A DNA stretch of 64,000 nt from Lepas anatifera. Its lineage: Eukaryota; Arthropoda; Thecostraca; Lepadidae. Below, piece after piece: positions 1 through 11,117 of this stretch (position 1 is its first letter; the number at the start of each line of letters is the position of its first letter). The notes under the pieces were generated by a model. It did no database searches and was not told where the DNA came from. It saw nothing but the letters and a program-made list of their open reading frames with translations. The stretch lies in NCBI GenBank assembly GCA_034440635.1, contig JAOTON010001807.1, positions 248,001-312,000 on the forward strand. Direction: 5' to 3'. A program made the translations under genes and the position numbers.

Positions 1-299
1 TCCGTGACAAGGAGGGCGCTGCTCACCTGTAAATGCGAATATGGAAGAATGAGACCAATCTAAGCGGCAGGGTCAGAAATGATGTTTTACGTCGGGTAAA
101 AATTGCCTGTTCTTCAGCACTGGGAACAATTCTGTCAAATGTCACAAGGTATGTACCCGCACTCTTAACCTGCCTAATTACCTACCTGCGTTAGATATGT
201 TAATTCTGTAAACAACTTCTTAAACCCAGCTCTAAAAGAATAACTATCTCCCCTTACTTAAGCATATAATAAACGGCACATTACCCACGTTTGAACATC

Positions 300-420
300 A
301 GTCAGGCCCTGTCGCGAACGCCCCTCTCTTGTCTCCGCGCGGTCGTCTCTATGACGTCACCACACCGTTGAGGTCGTCGACGAGGTCGTGATGACGTCAT
401 CGGTATGTGCGTCGATGGCT
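300..420. promoter_or_regulatory. possible CRE-containing promoter
   Basis: Two perfect CREB/ATF sites (TGACGTCA) stand 40 bp apart at 352-359 and 392-399 in a CpG-rich stretch. A candidate first coding exon (ATG at 415) begins just after them. CRE pairs close to a start site are common in animal promoters. No TATA box or initiator is obvious, so this is only a candidate. Confidence 0.3.
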
Positions 421-501
421 GATTTGAGGCAGTCGTCTCGGCGGTTGTGGTCGACGATCGATGGTGGTGCCCTCTCTCCGCGCTCCCGTCACGACGACAT
501 G
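415..501 (+). CDS. possible first coding exon, unknown gene
   Basis: An ATG at 415 has G at +4 and opens a 29-codon frame (starts MADLRQSS, ends SRHDDM) that runs exactly to a good donor, ATG|GTGAGG, at 501/502 in phase 0. The stretch is CpG-rich and sits downstream of two CRE sites. There is no signal peptide. It could be the start of a gene continuing right, for example into the phase-compatible block at 1484, but I see no homology, and a non-coding CpG island would look the same. Confidence 0.2.
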
Positions 502-1483
502 GTGAGGGTATCGATTGGACGGATGGGGTATTGGGGCATGAGTAGCGAGCAGCGAAGCCACACAACAGTACAGCGACCTAGTTCCGAATGGGGACGCCCA
601 CCGAGTTGATAGGTTTTGTCGCTCAGAAGGGTGGTCGTAGATTTAGAGGTTTCTTTTGTCATGGGCGCGTCGATAGATGTGACATTTCAGCACAATGGTT
701 TCTGTAAATTGCAATCGCTTGTTTGTTGTCGGCTTCGCAGTATGACATTGGATATCACAGCGAACCAACACGCCGTATCCAACGAAACGTCAACTCGCTT
801 ATTTTTACTTGTGGTAGGGTAGAATTTCCTTTCAGAAGCCCTTGACGTGAAAAAACAGTACTATATAGAGCTGCTCCTGATTCAACGACGTTTGTACTGG
901 TCGCTGTTATAACTCTGCTTTCGTGAGTCAGTGGCAGGTGGTGTTCCTGTGGATTCCTTGGCGTGCTCTTCGCTGCAAGAATTCAGCGCGTCAATAATGC
1001 ACGCGGGTCACCGTGTATCCATTCCCGAGCTCGTGCTGACCCCAGGGTTGGCGGTAGTTGTGGTCGTTTGGCCTTGTTTCGGCAGGTCGCTGTGTGGACA
1101 TCAGATGGCGAACAGGCTCAGGTCGGGGAGGGGCGCTGGAAATCAGCACCCCACTATGCAGAGTTACCTGGCTTTCTAAATGCGCTCTCTGTTTGATTAG
1201 GGCTTACACTGACAGAGTTTTGGTATAGTCCATGTCGGAACCCTCCGGGCAATGGGCATGCTCCGGCACCTTCTCCAATCTTCTTCAATCTCCAGAAGGG
1301 GTAGGAAACTCTACCAAACTCTTCTGTCCAATAGAAAGCTTTCTTAGAACATTGTTCCATTCTGGGAGGAGGTGGTAGACAGCTTGCAAAGGTCTAGAAT
1401 AAAAGCAACTGTAATGTCTTTTATTCTGGGAGGAGGTGCTGGAACGGACCCACTATCTCACATGAGTCATAATTCCTCGTTAG

Positions 1484-1675
1484 CGGAGGAATAAGCGCGT
1501 GTTGGGAGTGGCTCTGGACAGTCGGCGCCGCACTGTGGTGGTTCGGACAGCCGCCGCCAGGCGTCGGCCCCGGAGACTGGGCCCCGATAGTCGCTCCGTC
1601 TCCGCCAATGTTGCGTGTCTGGAAAAACGAGACCTGGAGTCGAGCGTTGGCGTTCTGTGCAATGTCTTAGTTTGA
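1484..1675 (+). CDS. possible terminal exon, unknown gene
   Basis: After an acceptor-like ...CCTCGTTAG the frame from 1484 stays open for 63 codons to TGA at 1673-1675. The GC-rich product is very basic in the middle (RRRPRRLG) and ends in SVGVLCNVLV. The antisense strand is also open across most of this stretch, which weakens the case. A phase-0 join to the candidate exon at 415-501 would be possible. No family is recognised. Confidence 0.15.
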   Translation, partial: RRNKRVLGVALDSRRRTVVVRTAAARRRPRRLGPDSRSVSANVACLEKRDLESSVGVLCNVLV

Positions 1676-3450
1676 ATCTATTAAGGATGTCTGATTGCCA
1701 TTAAGTAGAAGTTGTTCCTGAGTTTAGACTGTTTTATCACCCCGCGAGTGTTGCTGTCGGGAATGTATGTAAATTAAAGTTCTCAGTGGTTTGATGAGAC
1801 CGCTATTTAGGGGCAGAGCCGGCGGGGGGCCGGGTCCATTCTCGATAAGCTCCACCTTATGTTGGCTGGATGTGGCGTTGAAAATGTGCAATTTTAAGAC
1901 GATTTTTCTTTTGCTATTCTCAGGACACTGCAACGGTGTCTAGTGCCACAAAAAGTGTTTTACCTGCCTATCTAGTCTACCGAACATGGGACAGATGAAC
2001 ACAGGTTTCCATCGCTGGGTCCCCCTCCCCTTGCTCGAAAATCCATCATGACGCCCGTACCGCTATTCATGGGGGAGTCCAGCCTGTTCGCTGCTCCTGT
2101 GTTGCGGCACGATACTTGCATGCAGGGAAGTGAATCGAGGTGTTTTATCAGCTGCTTTAGTATAAAACATCCAAATTGATTAAAGTGCAGTGTAACTGTC
2201 GTCCGCGGACTGGACCCATTTGATCCGTCCTTCCACACAACGCTGAAGCAGCTGTTTCTAACCAGTCCTGACTGAACAACAGTTGATATTTAATTGTTTT
2301 TGTTTTGTTTCATTTTACCGTCCTAGCACTTCAGCACTTAACTGCCATATTAGCATTTTGTGGTGCATAATATAGTGTGCGTGGTTTGGGCGAACGGTGC
2401 TTTTATTCTTGAGGTACTACGAACTTATGTATGTATGTAGCTTAGGGTGTTCCAAGGACAAAAATTATTTCTTATAATCGCGCTCTTGTTATGCCTCGAG
2501 GGGGTTAAATGAGATACGTATCCTGTTCAAATTTCACCATGATCGAAGATTATTTAGAGTTCGCCCTCACAAATACATTTTTATTGCAGTTCCCTCATTG
2601 ATAGAAACAAGGAAAACTACAGAGCTGAAGTTGGTGACGTTTTCTTTGATTTTTCTCCCTCAAAATCGACTTCCTACTGAGGAGAAAGCGGGAATGATGC
2701 GAACTATCATACCGGTTACAAGGCTGGGGGGAGCTGCTTTATCACGTTAGTGGGTGGCGTTTGGTATTGTGAAGTGCGATTTTGTGGTATTGAAAAGATC
2801 GGTTGCCGAACCAATTTTGCCTGTCTGCGGTTCCGTTTCGAGCAGCGCCGACCAACGATCGTCGCCAGAGAATGGGAGTGTGTGGGAATAATGTCTGATT
2901 AAATGTTTTATCAGGTCCGAACTATCCGTGGTCCTAAAATATTATGCCTTATTTTTCAGTCAGTCGTATACTGTATTGTTAGTTGTATAATGTTGTTTAA
3001 ATAAATAGGTATACCAAATTTTATTTGAGTTATTGATTGAGGCTCAGAGACCATGGATTCAAGAATAGGCTTTATTATTGTAAACGGATGCTTGGCGAGG
3101 CGGTGTTCGTCTTTATTCTATTGTTTGGTATGTAAAAAGTGGTCAAATAGCGCAACCTCTAAATATGCTTAGATCATCCTAAAATTTTGTACCAATTTTT
3201 ATTTTGATAAGTTGCACCGGGGCAACACACGAGCAAATCAATCATTATACAACAATTTTTCCCATACACATTTGGGACACCCTGATGAAGCGTGTAACGG
3301 CACTTCGTTCTCTGCTCTTACCGCGCGAACCTCGTTTATTTTAATATTTTGACGCGACAAGTGAAAAGCCACGACTGTGTGGACCTTCGTCAAATAAACT
3401 GAACTGAATTCGGAACTTCACGTTGCTTATTTGCTTATGGGAAGGCACTG
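1676..3450. other. no gene seen
   Basis: This AT-rich stretch has only short unsupported reading frames on both strands. I recognise no repeat family or RNA gene in it. Confidence 0.5.
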
Positions 3451-3584
3451 CACATCCCAGATAGTGTGTCTGTTGTATCCATGTGTCTATCTTCCGCCTA
3501 AATGATCGATAAATGAGCACATCCCGCATAGTGTGTCTGTTGTATCCATGTGTCTATCTTCCGCCTAAATGAGTCGATATAGTG
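3451..3584. repeat. 67-bp tandem duplication
   Basis: Two head-to-tail copies begin at 3451 and 3518. Both contain the string from ATAGTGTGTCTGTTGT through CTATCTTCCGCCTAAATGA with only a few differences. It lies directly upstream of the large minisatellite. Confidence 0.8.
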
Positions 3585-3739
3585 GCGCCGGGGGAATTCT
3601 TAATGTGATATCTTATGGCCGTGCCAGACAGACCAGCGTATCAACACAATTAGACACAACTCAATCGGAGACGACTCGTGTAGATCCTACATGAGAAAGG
3701 TTGACCAAAATCATCCCGAATGCACCTCTCTGGCCACGT

Positions 3740-5247
3740 CACTGCCACTATCCTGCAGTGAACCCCCTCCCGGCGGCTACCAGTGCCGCTGCAGTGGACC
3801 CCCCTTCCGACTGCTACCAGTGCCGCTACAGTGGACCCCCCTCCCGGGTGCTACCAGTGCCGCTGCAGTGACCCCCTTCCGGGTGCTACCAGTGCCGCTG
3901 CAGTGGACCTTCCCTCCCGGGTGCTACCAGTGCCGCTGCAGTGCCCCCCGGCTGCTACCAGTGCCGCTGCAGTGGCCCCCTCCCGGCTGCTACCAGTGCC
4001 GCTGCAGTGACCCCCTCCCGGGTGCTACCAGTGCCGCTGCAGTGCCTCCCGGCTGCTACCAGTGCCGTTGCAGTGGGCCCCCCCGGCTGCTACCAGTGCC
4101 GCTGCAGTGGGCCCCCCCGGCTGCTACCAGTGCCGCTGCAGTGAACCCCCTCCTCCCGGCTGCTACCAGTGCCGCTGCAGTGAACCCCCCGGCTGCTACC
4201 AGTGCCGCTGCAGTGAACCCCCTCCCGGCGGCTACCAGTGCCGCTGCAGTGAACCCCCCTCCCGGCTGCTACCAGTGCCGCTTCAGTGGAAACCACCCCA
4301 GTCCCCCCCGGCTGCTACCAGTGCCGCTGCAGTGAACCCTCTCCCCTCCCGGCGGCTACCAGTGCCGCTGCAGTGACCCCCACTCCCAGCTGCTACCAGT
4401 GCCGCTACAGTGGACCCCCCTCCCGGGTGCTACCAGTGCCGCTGCAGTGAACACCCCCTCCCGGCGGCTACCAGTGCCGCTGCAGTGAACCCCCCTCCCG
4501 GCTGCTACCAGTGCCGCTGCAGTGAACCCCCCTCCGGGTGCTACCAGTGCCGCTGCAGTGACCCCCTCCCGGGTGCTACCAGTGCCGCTGCAGTGAACCC
4601 CCTTCCTGGTGCTACCAGTGCCGCTGCAGTGAACCCCCTCCCGGCTGCTACCAGTGCCGCTGCAGTGAACCTTTCCCCCTTCCGGGTGCTACCAGTGCCG
4701 CTGCAGTGAACCCCCTCCTCCCGGCGGCTACCAGTGCCGCTGCAGTGAACCCCCCTCTTCCGGGTGCTACCAGTGCCGCTGCAGTGAACCCCCCCTCCCG
4801 GCGGCTACCAGTGCCGCTGCAGTGAACCCCCTCCCCGCCCGACTGCTACCAGTGCCGCTACAGTGAACCCCCCCTTCCCGGCTGCTACTAGTGCCGCTGC
4901 AGTGAACCCCCCTCCCGGCTGCTACCAGTGCCGCTTCAGTGAAACCACCCCCTCCCGGCTGCTACCAGTGCCGCTGCAGTGAACCCCCTCCCTCCCGGCG
5001 GCTACCAGTGCCGCTGCAGTGAACCCCCCCTCCCGGCTGCTACCAGTGCCGCTGCAGTGAACCCCCTCCCGGCGGCTACCAGTGCCGCTGCAGTGAACCC
5101 CCTCCTCCCGGTGGCTACCAGTGCCGCTGCAGTGAACCCCCTCCCGGCTGCTACCAGTGCCGCTGCAGTGAACCCCTCCTCCCGGCGGCTACCAGTGCCG
5201 CTGCAGTGAACCCCCTCCCCGGCGGCTACCAGTGCTGCTGCAGTGCG
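3740..5247. repeat. CTGCAG-containing minisatellite, about 38-40 units
   Basis: The array is tandem. Its core CTACCAGTGCCGCTGCAGTG is almost invariant, and it alternates with a variable C-rich linker (ACCCCCTCCCGG-type) of about 10-25 bases, giving units of roughly 33-45 bp. Nearly every unit contains a PstI site (CTGCAG). Because the core lacks stop codons in several frames, long overlapping open frames appear on both strands (repeats of CYQCRCS, or LLPVPLQ and TSAAAV in shifted frames). Linker length varies without regard to codon phase, which argues against selection for a protein. Confidence 0.95.
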
Positions 5248-6850
5248 CGTTCTACAGGGGGCTGGGTCGGACCTGAGCTCATTAGACCCTTGCATCGTCG
5301 CCGCCGACGCTCCTCCATCTCAGTCGACGACGGCCCACGGGCGCGCTCAGTCTGACGGGGCGGACGCGAGCTCCCAGAAATTTCGGGTTTAATTTCTGGA
5401 CGGAAATTACCGGGTGGAATACGGATGTTTTGTCTCCTGGCGTGCCAAGTTGTTTGTAACTACGATTTCAAAATGTTTTCATTGTTTGTGTCCAGATACC
5501 CCAAGCTCGATATCAAATATCAATCGGTTTCATTCTTGCCCTAAATAAATTCACCTCTCTGAGCGCTAACCCCGCCCTTTGCCGCTGAGACAGGCGAGCT
5601 ATCAACGCGCGGGCTTTGGCTGGCACAGCTGTAAAATAGATGGGCCGAGACATCTCTCCGTCTGACATTATCAGCTCCGGTCACGTGACTTTTCTGGAGA
5701 TACAGTGGGGTTCGTTCCGTGTAGTGAAATGGTGAAATTAGACTCCGATGGAGGGCTTCTCCCACGGTAATGACCTTGTGCCCGCGATTTCAAGTCTCGC
5801 TGTTGAGTGCGGTGGTCTAAATTTCGCGAATGAAGAAATCATAACTGTTGTGGGTGATTGGTGCCAATGTTGTCGGAACTGTTTGTGCAGTTTCTGTCCG
5901 CAGGTTCCGGAGGTATCATTTTCATCCGTGTCTTCCACTTACATCAGTGGTGTGGAATTAAAAAAAATCAATCAAGAAAACTTAAAGCGATGTCAATACC
6001 ACTATATCAAAAGGGGAAAACTGATGGCAAATCTTGTTTTAAGTCATGCCATGGACGTGTTGAACTCGATAAATAATTTTGGAGTCCTTAAAAGTAAAAA
6101 GACGGAAATTTAAAAGATAGTATGAGACTACTCCGACGTCATTGGGGGTGCCCGGGTACCCGAAAGATATATCAATACCGTGTCGGAGAGGCTCGAGCCC
6201 AATTAGCCCTCCCTCCCCCCGAAACGATGTCCTGGATCCGCCACTGTCTCTGCACCCTGGCTTAAATTCTGGTATGGTGAACTACTCAGGCACTACCTCA
6301 CTCCATAGGTTGAGCGCGCCGCCTGTGGCGACCCTCCCCCTGGGTAATCCTTGTCCTTCCCCATCAACCATCCTATCCTTATCCTTATCCTACAGTGTGT
6401 TTTGCTTAAGTTGTCATTTATGTCCCTCATCTTCATTACGACTGGCTTCAGAATAGCCACATGAATAGCAGAGATGCCGTGTAAGTCAAATAAAAAATAA
6501 TGGTCCTATTCCCCATGCAATGGGTGCCCGAAACAAAGCAAGGCAGGTCCACCGATAGGCACGTAAACGTATTGATGAATTGACTAACCCATTGCCAACA
6601 TTTGAATATTGTTTTTGGTTTTAAAGCAAGTTGAAATATGTTGCAAATGCTTGGAGTGGAGACAGCAGCCATTTATAAGGTAAACGGAGCAGGATTTCCT
6701 GCGGTGACATTTGCAGAAGTCAAGATAAAAATAAGATACAGTGGGATAAGAGAGAACGGAAAGTAGCAGCACTGATGGCCTGGTTAGATAGGCATGCGAG
6801 TCCCTACAACCACTCACACAAGATGTCGTGATTAGAAACGTTGTCAAGCT
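5248..6850. other. no convincing gene; repeat remnants
   Basis: The largest reading frame is 121 codons at 5748-6113 on the + strand. It has a CQCCRNCLCSFC cluster, but no splice-site context and no recognised domain. The sequence around 6225-6247 (TGGATCCGCCACTG) is the right end of a degenerate CAGTGGCGGATCC-type element. Confidence 0.4.
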
Positions 6851-7200
6851 ATGTCACGGCGTTGTACCACGTCGGCTGAATGTTGTCCAAACGTCGGCGC
6901 AACGTGTTCAACACGCGCAAAACGGCTCGCGCTGCCGCTGCGCCCGAAAACGCCGACGGCGATGATAGCACGTTCCACGTTATGAGTCAGGTATCGGTAA
7001 CGACGGCTACACTCGCTGTTTCTTAATCCAATCTCCGGGAAAAGTGGGCACGGCCCTGCCACGCGGCCGCGTGTGCGTGAGTGTGTAACGTCATCAGTGA
7101 CCCCTCCCTCCGTCGTGGGAGAGGAAATTGGTAATGTGTGGGCGCGCGCTGTGACGAAAATTGTGTTAGCTGGCGCGGGAAATCGGGTAAAATTCTCGGG
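6851..7200. promoter_or_regulatory. CpG-rich stretch, possible CpG island
   Basis: CpG dinucleotides are dense (for example CACGCGGCCGCGTGTGCG near 7060). A short + frame (ATG about 6880) gives a basic, Ala-rich peptide ending in a possible donor CAG|GTATCG near 6996, but it lies right behind an in-frame stop. I cannot assign a promoter direction. Confidence 0.25.
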
Positions 7201-7599
7201 GAGATCTCCCGAGCTGTGATGCCGCTTAGTTGTGATTCGGTGCCGCGTATTTGATGACAGATGAGAGAGATGTTTTCACGTTAACTCCTTTTATCTCAGT
7301 GTTCATTTTTAGTAGAAATGAGTCGGCATATGCGTGCACAATGGCTCCCCAAGTCCGCGTAATGGCATTCCGCCATCGTCCTGAAAGGTCCGGTGTAGGG
7401 TTTCGCGACACGTCTGTCTTATCGCCAGTTCTTCCCTCCGGCTTGTTTGCCGGGGGTGGTGTTTTGCGTCGGCCCGCCCGTGATCTATCGACCCCATCGA
7501 TACCCCGAGGCCATTAGGGTGACATATGACGTCATGTGGGGTGGTCGGGCTGGCGGCGCGTGTTGTCGATGAGGCCGATCGAGCCATGTATTCTGGCGC

Positions 7600-7713
7600 T
7601 GTCCGGGCCGGGACAGGCCCGGTGTAGACCGACAGGCCCGGTGTAGGATCGACAGGCCCGTGATCGGGACAGGCCCGGGTGTAGGATCGGGGACAGGCCC
7701 GGGTGTAGGATCG
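7600..7713. repeat. short GC-rich tandem repeat
   Basis: About five degenerate copies of GACAGGCCCGGGTGTAGGATCG occur head to tail, with unit lengths of about 20-27 bp. Confidence 0.8.
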
Positions 7714-8043
7714 CTGTGGCTTGAATCAGGCCGAGGAGAGACACTTCCCCAGGTCGGTCAGTTGTATCTATTTATTTTGTTGTGTCAAAAAACCACGGAA
7801 GACTAAGACATGAGAGTGACTTTGTTGACTCAGCAAGCACCGGCAAACATTTGAAATGACACGTTTTCTTTTCTTTCTCAGGCATTCTTGTGTTCTTTTT
7901 GTAATAATAAACTAGCTGGGCTAAGGAATGGCTTCTACCAGATGACACTGTAACCATTTCAAAGTGAGGAGCTGGTATTCAGTTTTTCGCGACGGTGAGG
8001 ATACACTGGCCCCCAGTGGAGGAGATTCCATGGACTGGGGACC

Positions 8044-8198
8044 AGTGGCGGATCAAGAAACTCATTTTGGGGGTTTAGGGGGCCAAGCCTCGCCCGCCAT
8101 CACCTCCGATCAGCCTTCGATTATGCATTTACTATAGTCACTCTGACATTTCGGGGGGGGGTTTGAGCCTCCCAGTCCGCCCCCCGTATCTGCCACTG
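8044..8198. mobile_element. hAT-like miniature element (CAGTGGCGGATC family)
   Basis: It begins CAGTGGCGGATC and ends CTGCCACTG, so the ends are inverted repeats. The interior has G-runs and C-runs typical of this family. Flanks are CTGGGGGAC on the left and CTGGGGAC on the right, a near-perfect 8-bp target duplication as expected of hAT elements. The interior closely matches the copy at 60217-60367 (for example the ATGCATT.ACT and ATTTCGGGGGG strings). It has no coding capacity. Confidence 0.75.
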
Positions 8199-8794
8199 CT
8201 GGGGACCCAATAGGTTTTCTACGGATAATTTCTGGTCTGCAACCGTCTTGGTATGGGGATTCGTATACCAGGTGTGAAAATCCTCTGACTTCGAAATATT
8301 TTCTTTTAAGAAAATAAGCTATGACCGACCTCCAGAGCCCCTGATGGCCCCATTAGGCTTTGTTCATGGGTCCAAGCATGACCGTAACAGCTTCTTCTTT
8401 GTTTTTAAATTTCGTATCGGGCTCTGGGGATGGTACTTCGGCTTCAAACCGACTCAGCCTTTGAAGGCTCGGAACTTCAAGGTATGATTGCTGCTGCCGA
8501 GTTACATGCACATAGGTAATGGTTCTGTCCGTTCAGCCACCTTCAACTTCAATTCCATATCCATCCACACCACCAATATCAGTTCAAGTAGTTACCTTTT
8601 CGTATCCCGGATTTGTGGGGGGGGGCGGGTTGAAAATGCCAAAATCGGGGGACAGTGGTTTTGCATAGATCAGAGGCTTGAAGATGGGCAGATGCTTTCC
8701 CATGTGTCACCGTTATGTATGGGTGGAGATCCCGGAGGTTTGGGGGTCATCCCCCCATTTTTGGTCTGGCATAGGCTTTATATATGACTTTCAT

Positions 8795-8930
8795 TGTCGT
8801 GCCAGCGGTAACCCATCCAGAACCCCCTCTCCCTTGGATCGAGAAGAGGTCTGCAGCTTTCTGGGCGCTATATAACCACTAAGGTTGGTGCGCCCTTAAG
8901 CCCCAATAATCAATCAATCAATCAGGTCTG
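8795..8930 (+). repeat. SINE-like 3' end with (AATC)n tail
   Basis: The sequence GGGCGCTATATAACCAC, then GGTTGGTGCGCCC, can fold back on itself and is followed by an (AATC)n run ending near 8923. A simple-repeat tail behind a short conserved fold is typical of SINE 3' ends. A related string (GGGCGCTTTCAGCG, then ATAGCGCC) occurs near 45888. I could not see a tRNA-like head. Confidence 0.4.
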
Positions 8931-9160
8931 CAGCTTTGCCGTTATGCACCAGCTCCGCTTTGCCGTTGCGTGGTGTTGGCGTCTGGTGACAGCTGTGGCA
9001 TCGCCGGCGTTAAACGCGAAGCGTGCCCGACATTCCTGTTGCGTTTGCCATAGAAACGGGCGACGCGACGAGCTTGTTTGCCAGGTGCGGTGTTGTAGGC
9101 TGTCGACCCGGGGAGGTGATGCTGGGACCCGCGAGGTGACTGAGAAGTGAACCGTGACAA

Positions 9161-10943
9161 AGCCGTATGGATATCCTGACCAGGATGTCAGAATGGGATC
9201 TGTTCCAGGCTTAGTATACGGTACTTGTGCCCTTGTGTGCTTTCTGGGCTCCTCCGGATTTGACGTAGAACCGGGTGAGTGTTGCTTGACCTTTCAGTGA
9301 GGCTATTTTTGCTGGTTTTTCGATGGTGTGTGATGGTGCCCTCTCCTCTACTGTACTGAATGGCGGCGGAGGATCCGGATTTAAGGGGGAGCACCAAGGA
9401 CTTTTCAGCCCATTTCTTTCTAGTCAATGCCATAGGGCTAGAAATTGCTCATTTAAGGCGCTGGAACTAGGGGTAACCCCCTTAGTTTCTGCACCTATGG
9501 CGGTACTCTTTACTGTGGAAGTTGTATTGAAGGCGCGTTTCATGACCATCTGATTCCCAGTGCTGGGAAGAAGCTCCAGCTAACGGGTCGCTCGGATCAC
9601 GTGTGACGTGTTGAATGGACATTGGCTGGCTTGCGGTCGGCATCCATTTACATGCGTTAATGACATGTCGGAAATGCCGGAGCCGGCACGTGGGCATTAC
9701 CGATGCGGGCTGTTTCCCTGTATGCTTCGTCATCCGGTAGTGCCTACCGCTGGAATGTGTACAGCCAGTGGAACGTGTTCACTGCGGCTGTACAGCCAGG
9801 AGAGAACGGAGCACAAACACGCGGGACCTGCTGAAAACAGGCATCTGCGGGATAATCCTGCGGTCCTAGGCGTAGGAACAGGGGTCAGGGGCCAATGGCA
9901 CCTCCCCTCCATGTTCACGGTTTTTTATCATTAAGTTTATGATTTTGACTATAAAAATACAGATAGGTGCCCCTTTCCCAATGTTCTGCACGTGCCTACG
10001 CTTATGCCTGTGTTGATCCCAGAGAAGAGAAAAGCAAAAGGTACTGGTGTACACATGCGCGGATTTAGTTGAACAACAGGGAGAAGGTATCCCCCTTCCA
10101 CCCGGTGCCCGCGTGAAATGTTACTCCCCGCGCACTGTAGTGCGTGGGTATACACAAGGATGCAAGTATTGGTGCCTCCATGTTGCAATTTGGTGACCCC
10201 CTGATATGTCAGAGCTTGAAAATTGGCGCCCCTGGTCAAAATAGCGTCCTATCCAGGCCCAAAGAGCGCCCCTGGCCAAAACACCCGCTTCCATGGGGTC
10301 CGTCTGTGGGTGAACTGGGTAAGCTTGGGTATTCCGCGCTGCCGCTGAAATGGGCTGCTGTTCAGCGTAGGCGCCGGGTGGTGGTTTTCCTGTTGGTCAG
10401 CGTGAGCCAGTTCCATGCTGGCATGCAACGAAGTCATACGCTGGTGCTGCATTTCGTGCCGCCAGGGGTTCGGAGTCGAGCGATAACGTCTGGCAGCTCA
10501 CGGCACACCGTGGTGAGCTACCTCTCGTGGAGATTAGCTTTGCCAACGCTGGGAGCCTGTTTGCCAATGCACCGTGAACACGTAAATCGAAACCACCGTC
10601 TACAGCATCAGCCAGGGGTGGTCTCGTGTCGAAAAAGATAGACAAGAAACAATTTTGTAAAAACCTGCTGCGATCAGAGAACTCTATAACTTTAGTTTGC
10701 CTTTCCTTTGTATTGGCAACCAGTGGTGGACCTACACCGGTTGTTTGGAGAGGAAGTGGGTGATGGGGCCTAAAATCGTGAAAAGCATGATATTTTTAAA
10801 GAAAATCGGTCCAAATCGGAGGGGCTTGGTAGCCAAATGCCTCCCCCTGGATCAGCCATTAATGACAAGCGTCCCCAGCCCGTCACGTAGCGCCAGAGAT
10901 GCCCGGAGCGGCTGGTGACTCCGCCCTACCCTCTGTGCGGCAG
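9161..10943. other. no convincing gene; upstream side of gene 1
   Basis: Several open frames (for example 9608-9934 and 10144-10641 on +) lack splice context and are mirrored by antisense frames. A degenerate miniature element runs from about 10723 (AGTGGTGGACC) to about 10862 (GGATCAGCCATT). Ectodomain exons of the membrane-protein gene should lie here or further left, but I could not identify them. Confidence 0.35.
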
Positions 10944-11117
10944 GCGTTGGCATCGTGCTGATCACCGTCTCAGGGATCGCGTGGCGGCTGACGGCGCGCG
11001 ACTCGCCTTCCTGCCGCGTCATGCTCGGTCTGGCGCGGCCTCAGGAAGAGACCGACACTCGCCGCTTCATGCATCGCGTGGTACCCGCCTACGGACGGCC
11101 GCACCACCCTTACGCAG
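10944..11117 (+). CDS. gene 1 exon: transmembrane and juxtamembrane
   Basis: The acceptor is CTCTGTGCGGCAG|GC and the first donor is TACGCAG|GTGAGA. It has 57 full codons plus 2 bases at the start and 1 at the end. It encodes the inner part of a membrane helix followed by TARDSPS and an Arg/Glu-rich segment ending GRPHHPYA. The last 25 bases and the donor are the founder unit of the tandem array that follows. Confidence 0.6.

Noticed and set aside
3691..5209. Cys-rich secreted protein made of CYQCRCS repeats
   Set aside because: Linker lengths break the frame often, several frames and the antisense are equally open, and no start or splice context exists.
10144..10641. 165-codon + frame as an exon of gene 1
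   Set aside because: It has no phase match to the exon at 10944, antisense frames are also open, and no domain is recognised.
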